In this document: positions 13,394-15,507 of the stretch, in pieces
Position numbering within the stretch: the first letter of the stretch is position 1
Layout: every line of letters begins with the position of its first letter
Assembly: GCA_902489955.1 (NCBI GenBank)
Contig: CABUBY010000034.1
Span: 1-15,507 of the forward strand
Length of the DNA: 15,507 nucleotides
Direction of reading: 5' to 3'
Origin: an uncultured Collinsella sp.
GTDB lineage: Bacteria > Actinomycetota > Coriobacteriia > Coriobacteriales > Coriobacteriaceae
Made by a program: the position numbers and the translations under genes
Notes under the pieces: generated by a model
Seen by the model: only the letters and a program-made list of their open reading frames with translations
Told to the model about the DNA's origin: nothing
The model's database searches: none

Positions 13394-15379
13394 ATGTCGA
13401 AGCAAGCGGTCGTTGGAATCTTGGCGCATGTCGATGCCGGCAAGACCACGTTGGCCGAGGCCATGCTGTTCAACGCGGGTCGCATTCGCAAGCGCGGCCG
13501 CGTGGACGATGGCGATTCGCATCTGGACACTAACGCGATCGAGCGTGAGCGCGGCATCACAATTTTCTCGTCGCAGGCCGTGCTCGACCATGGCGATACC
13601 CACGTCATGCTCGTGGATGCGCCGGGGCATGTCGATTTTTCTGCCGAGGCGGAGCGCACGCTGCGCGCACTCGACTATGCGATTTTGGTCGTGGGCGCCA
13701 ACGACGGCGTGCAGGGGCACACCGAAACCCTGTGGCGCCTGCTTGCACGTTATGACATCCCGACATTCATCTTCATCAACAAAATCGATTTGGAGAATCC
13801 CGGCCGCGATGTTTTGCTGGCACAACTTGGGCAACGTCTCTCCGAGGGCTGCCTGGATGCCGGCGAACTGCTGGCGGGCGGGGCCGTTCAGGAGGACGCT
13901 GCCGCGTTAGACGAAGAAGCGCTCGAGGAGTTTCTTGAGGCGGGTGAGCTTTCCGTCGCGACGCTGTCGCGCATGGTTGCCGAGCGCAAGCTCTTTCCCT
14001 GTTTTGCCGGGTCGGCGCTCAAGGACCAAGGCGTGGACGAGCTGCTGGATGGCATATGCGCGCTGATGCGTGAACAGGCGTGGCTCCCGGAGTTTGCCGC
14101 GCGCGTCTATCGTGTCAGCCGCGGGGATCGCGGCGAGCGCTTGGCATGGGTTAAAGTAACCGGCGGCACACTGCATGCCAAGCAGATGATTGGCGGACGT
14201 TCCGGTGCCGAGGCATGGGAGCAGAAGGTCGATCAGGTACGCATCTATAACGGCGAGAAGTATGAGCTTGCCCAAGAAGTTGCTGCTGGCGGTATTTGTG
14301 CCGTGACGGGCCTTGCGCACGTTCGCCCAGGGGATGCCTTGGGCGCGGAGCCCGTGGGCGATGCGCCTGTCATCGCTCCGGTCCTCACCTATACGGTGCT
14401 TCCGGGCGAACACGATGTCCACGCGGTGTTCAAAGCACTGACAGAGTTGGCGGACGAAGATCCCATGCTCGGCGTAAGCTGGAACACTCATCTTGAGCAG
14501 ATTCATTTGCAGCTGATGGGCGCCGTGCAACTCGAGGTCGTGCAGCGGGTGTTGGCCGATCGCTTTGGCCTTTCGGTTGCGTTTGAGTCTGGCGGCATTC
14601 TCTATAAGGAGACTATTTCGCAGCCGGTCGAGGGCGTGGGCCACTTTGAGCCGCTGCGCCACTATGCCGAGGTACATCTGCGCCTGGAGCCGTTGCCAGC
14701 GGGTTCGGGCGTGCAGTTTGGCACCGTGACCTCGACCGACGAACTCGATCTTAACTGGCAGCGTTTGGAGCGTGATCACCTGGGCGTGCTGACCGGCTCG
14801 CCCATCACCGATGTGCGCATTACGCTCACGGGCGGCCGTGCGCATGCCAAGCACACCGAGGGCGGCGACTTTCGCCAGGCCACGTATCGCGCGATTCGAC
14901 AGGGACTCATGCAGGCGCGTGAGGCCGGCGCGGCGGTGCTGTTGGAGCCGTGGTACCACTTTGAGCTCGAGGTGCCGGGGGAGTGCGTGGGCAGGGCGTT
15001 GTCAGACGCCACGCGCATGGGTGCCGAGTACGAGCCGCCGACGATGGCGGGCGACCGGGCGAAGCTTGTGGGCCGCGTGCCGGCATCCGAGGTGCAGGAT
15101 TACGCGCTGGAGGTGGCTGCCTACACGAGCGGTCGCGGGCATCTGTACCTAGAGTTCGCTGGTTATGCGCCCTGCCACGACGCCGAGCGCGTAATCGAGA
15201 CGGCGGCCTATGAGCCCGAGGCCGATCTGCCCAACACCCCCGATTCGGTCTTTTGCTCTCACGGCGCCGGTTACACGGTCAAATGGTACGACGTATCCGC
15301 CGCAGCGCACGTAAAGATCGATCCCGCCACCTTCCGCCCCTGGCGAGCAGCAGACGCCGAGTTTTTCGGCCATATGTGA
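13394..15379 (+). CDS. Tet(M)-like ribosomal-protection GTPase (EF-G related)
   Basis: The start is the ATG at 13394, after AAGAGGAG. The frame is open upstream to 13325, but that stretch is unlike the family. The 661 residues are close to the length of tetracycline ribosomal-protection proteins (about 640). GTPase motifs: G1 AHVDAGKTT (11-19), switch I ERERGITI with Thr56, G3 DAPGH (75-79, where Tet(M) has DTPGH) and G4 NKID (129-132). Domains II-V follow, including LEQIHLQLMGAVQLEVVQRVLADRF and a C-terminal PDSVFCSHGAGYTVKWYDV. That C-terminus resembles the chromosomal Tet(M)-like translation factors of Clostridia and Coriobacteriia more than acquired tet(M), tet(O) or tet(W). Base composition matches its neighbours, so it looks native. 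Whether it confers tetracycline resistance or serves another ribosome function is open. Confidence 0.88.
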   Translation: MSKQAVVGILAHVDAGKTTLAEAMLFNAGRIRKRGRVDDGDSHLDTNAIERERGITIFSSQAVLDHGDTHVMLVDAPGHVDFSAEAERTLRALDYAILVVGANDGVQGHTETLWRLLARYDIPTFIFINKIDLENPGRDVLLAQLGQRLSEGCLDAGELLAGGAVQEDAAALDEEALEEFLEAGELSVATLSRMVAERKLFPCFAGSALKDQGVDELLDGICALMREQAWLPEFAARVYRVSRGDRGERLAWVKVTGGTLHAKQMIGGRSGAEAWEQKVDQVRIYNGEKYELAQEVAAGGICAVTGLAHVRPGDALGAEPVGDAPVIAPVLTYTVLPGEHDVHAVFKALTELADEDPMLGVSWNTHLEQIHLQLMGAVQLEVVQRVLADRFGLSVAFESGGILYKETISQPVEGVGHFEPLRHYAEVHLRLEPLPAGSGVQFGTVTSTDELDLNWQRLERDHLGVLTGSPITDVRITLTGGRAHAKHTEGGDFRQATYRAIRQGLMQAREAGAAVLLEPWYHFELEVPGECVGRALSDATRMGAEYEPPTMAGDRAKLVGRVPASEVQDYALEVAAYTSGRGHLYLEFAGYAPCHDAERVIETAAYEPEADLPNTPDSVFCSHGAGYTVKWYDVSAAAHVKIDPATFRPWRAADAEFFGHM

Positions 15380-15405
15380 CAAAGGGACAGTTCCTTTGTC
15401 ACATA
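15373..15405. repeat. GGGAC-type hairpin overlapping the end of the Tet(M)-like gene
   Basis: TATGTGACAAAGG (15373-15385) pairs perfectly with CCTTTGTCACATA (15393-15405); the helix can extend by a G-T and an A-T pair around CAG. The gene's TGA stop (15377-15379) lies inside the left arm. No T tract follows. The core GGGACAGTT matches that of the hairpins near rlmA. Confidence 0.8.
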
Positions 15406-15408
15406 CTA

Positions 15409-15438
15409 TTGGTATAACTCGGTATAAGTTGGTATAAC
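15409..15438. promoter_or_regulatory. Three GGTATAA boxes with 10-bp period (promoter/operator)
   Basis: GGTATAA occurs at 15411, 15421 and 15431, in the context TTGGTATAAC, TCGGTATAAG, TTGGTATAAC. The exact 10-bp spacing puts all three on the same face of the helix. TTGGTA (15409-15414) and TATAAC (15433-15438) are 18 bases apart and could be the -35 and -10 of the last gene; the middle box would then lie between them as an operator. Confidence 0.5.
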
Positions 15439-15472
15439 TATTACCAGGGTTTTCCAATCCGAGGAGGCCGAC

Positions 15473-15507
15473 ATGAATCCAAATCCCTTTAAGCCCACGG
15501 CTGGCAA
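15473..15507 (+). CDS. Start of a further gene, possibly an AAA-type ATP-binding protein; cut by the right edge
   Basis: GAGGAGG (15461-15467) stands five bases before an ATG, and the frame reads MNPNPFKPTAG to the window edge. Only 11 full codons are visible. NPFKPTAG-type beginnings are familiar from AAA-family ATPases of gut actinobacteria (usually followed by a P...GR segment), but this is a suggestion only. A repeated GGTATAA promoter region precedes it. Confidence 0.6.
   Translation, partial: MNPNPFKPTAG

Noticed and set aside
13181..13834. A minus-strand frame reaching across the spacer before the Tet(M)-like gene
   Set aside because: Most of it is the shadow of the Tet(M)-like GTPase domain; the rest has no family resemblance or ribosome binding site.
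13907..14959. A 350-codon minus-strand open frame inside the Tet(M)-like gene
   Set aside because: Same artefact; the plus-strand protein has every expected domain.

Overview
The window reads as chromosomal DNA of a high-GC, gut-type actinobacterium of the Coriobacteriia, most probably Collinsella or a close relative. This rests on the GC-rich third codon positions, the strong AAGGAG-type ribosome binding sites, the protein repertoire and the short GGGAC-containing intergenic hairpins. It is an inference from family resemblance, not a database match. Most genes are compact housekeeping or accessory genes of one to three per transcription unit. One IS200-type insertion sequence interrupts the order.

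Layout. Bases 1-1140 (minus) hold a GntR/YtrA-type repressor gene followed by an ABC-2 type ATPase gene that runs off the left edge; a dyad in front is the likely operator. Bases 1356-2969 (plus) encode peptide chain release factor 3. Bases 3012-4575 (plus) form a unit with a promoter, a structured leader, a VUT/YhhQ-family transporter (queuosine precursor uptake), a short-chain dehydrogenase and a strong terminator. Uracil-DNA glycosylase (ung) and an EamA/DMT exporter lie on the minus strand at 4589-6312. A divergent LysR regulator (6471-7337) probably controls the exporter. A MATE efflux gene (7365-8747, minus) diverges from an RlmA-type 23S rRNA methyltransferase (8926-9741), with a perfect 21-bp-arm hairpin between them. 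The IS200-like element lies at about 9841-10590. Then come a four-helix membrane protein (minus), an overlooked 47-residue membrane peptide, an RsmJ-type 16S rRNA methyltransferase, a small cysteine-rich protein (minus) and a divergent GNAT acetyltransferase. The window closes with a Tet(M)-like ribosomal-protection GTPase (13394-15379) and the first codons of another gene.

How the genes fit together. Four genes act on the ribosome (RF3, RlmA, RsmJ, the Tet(M)-like GTPase) and three are transport or efflux systems (ABC, EamA, MATE). This gives a loose drug-tolerance and translation flavour, but they are separate transcription units and shared regulation is not shown.

The most interesting signals are regulatory. 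First, the leader of the VUT transporter gene can fold as an H-type pseudoknot resembling a preQ1-I riboswitch, with its tail running into the Shine-Dalgarno sequence. Second, the IS200 transposase leader carries two CCACCC/GGGTGG dyads that can pair in alternative ways and mask the ribosome binding site. Third, there is a set of intergenic hairpins sharing a GGGAC core. Fourth, three GGTATAA boxes lie exactly 10 bp apart in front of the last gene.
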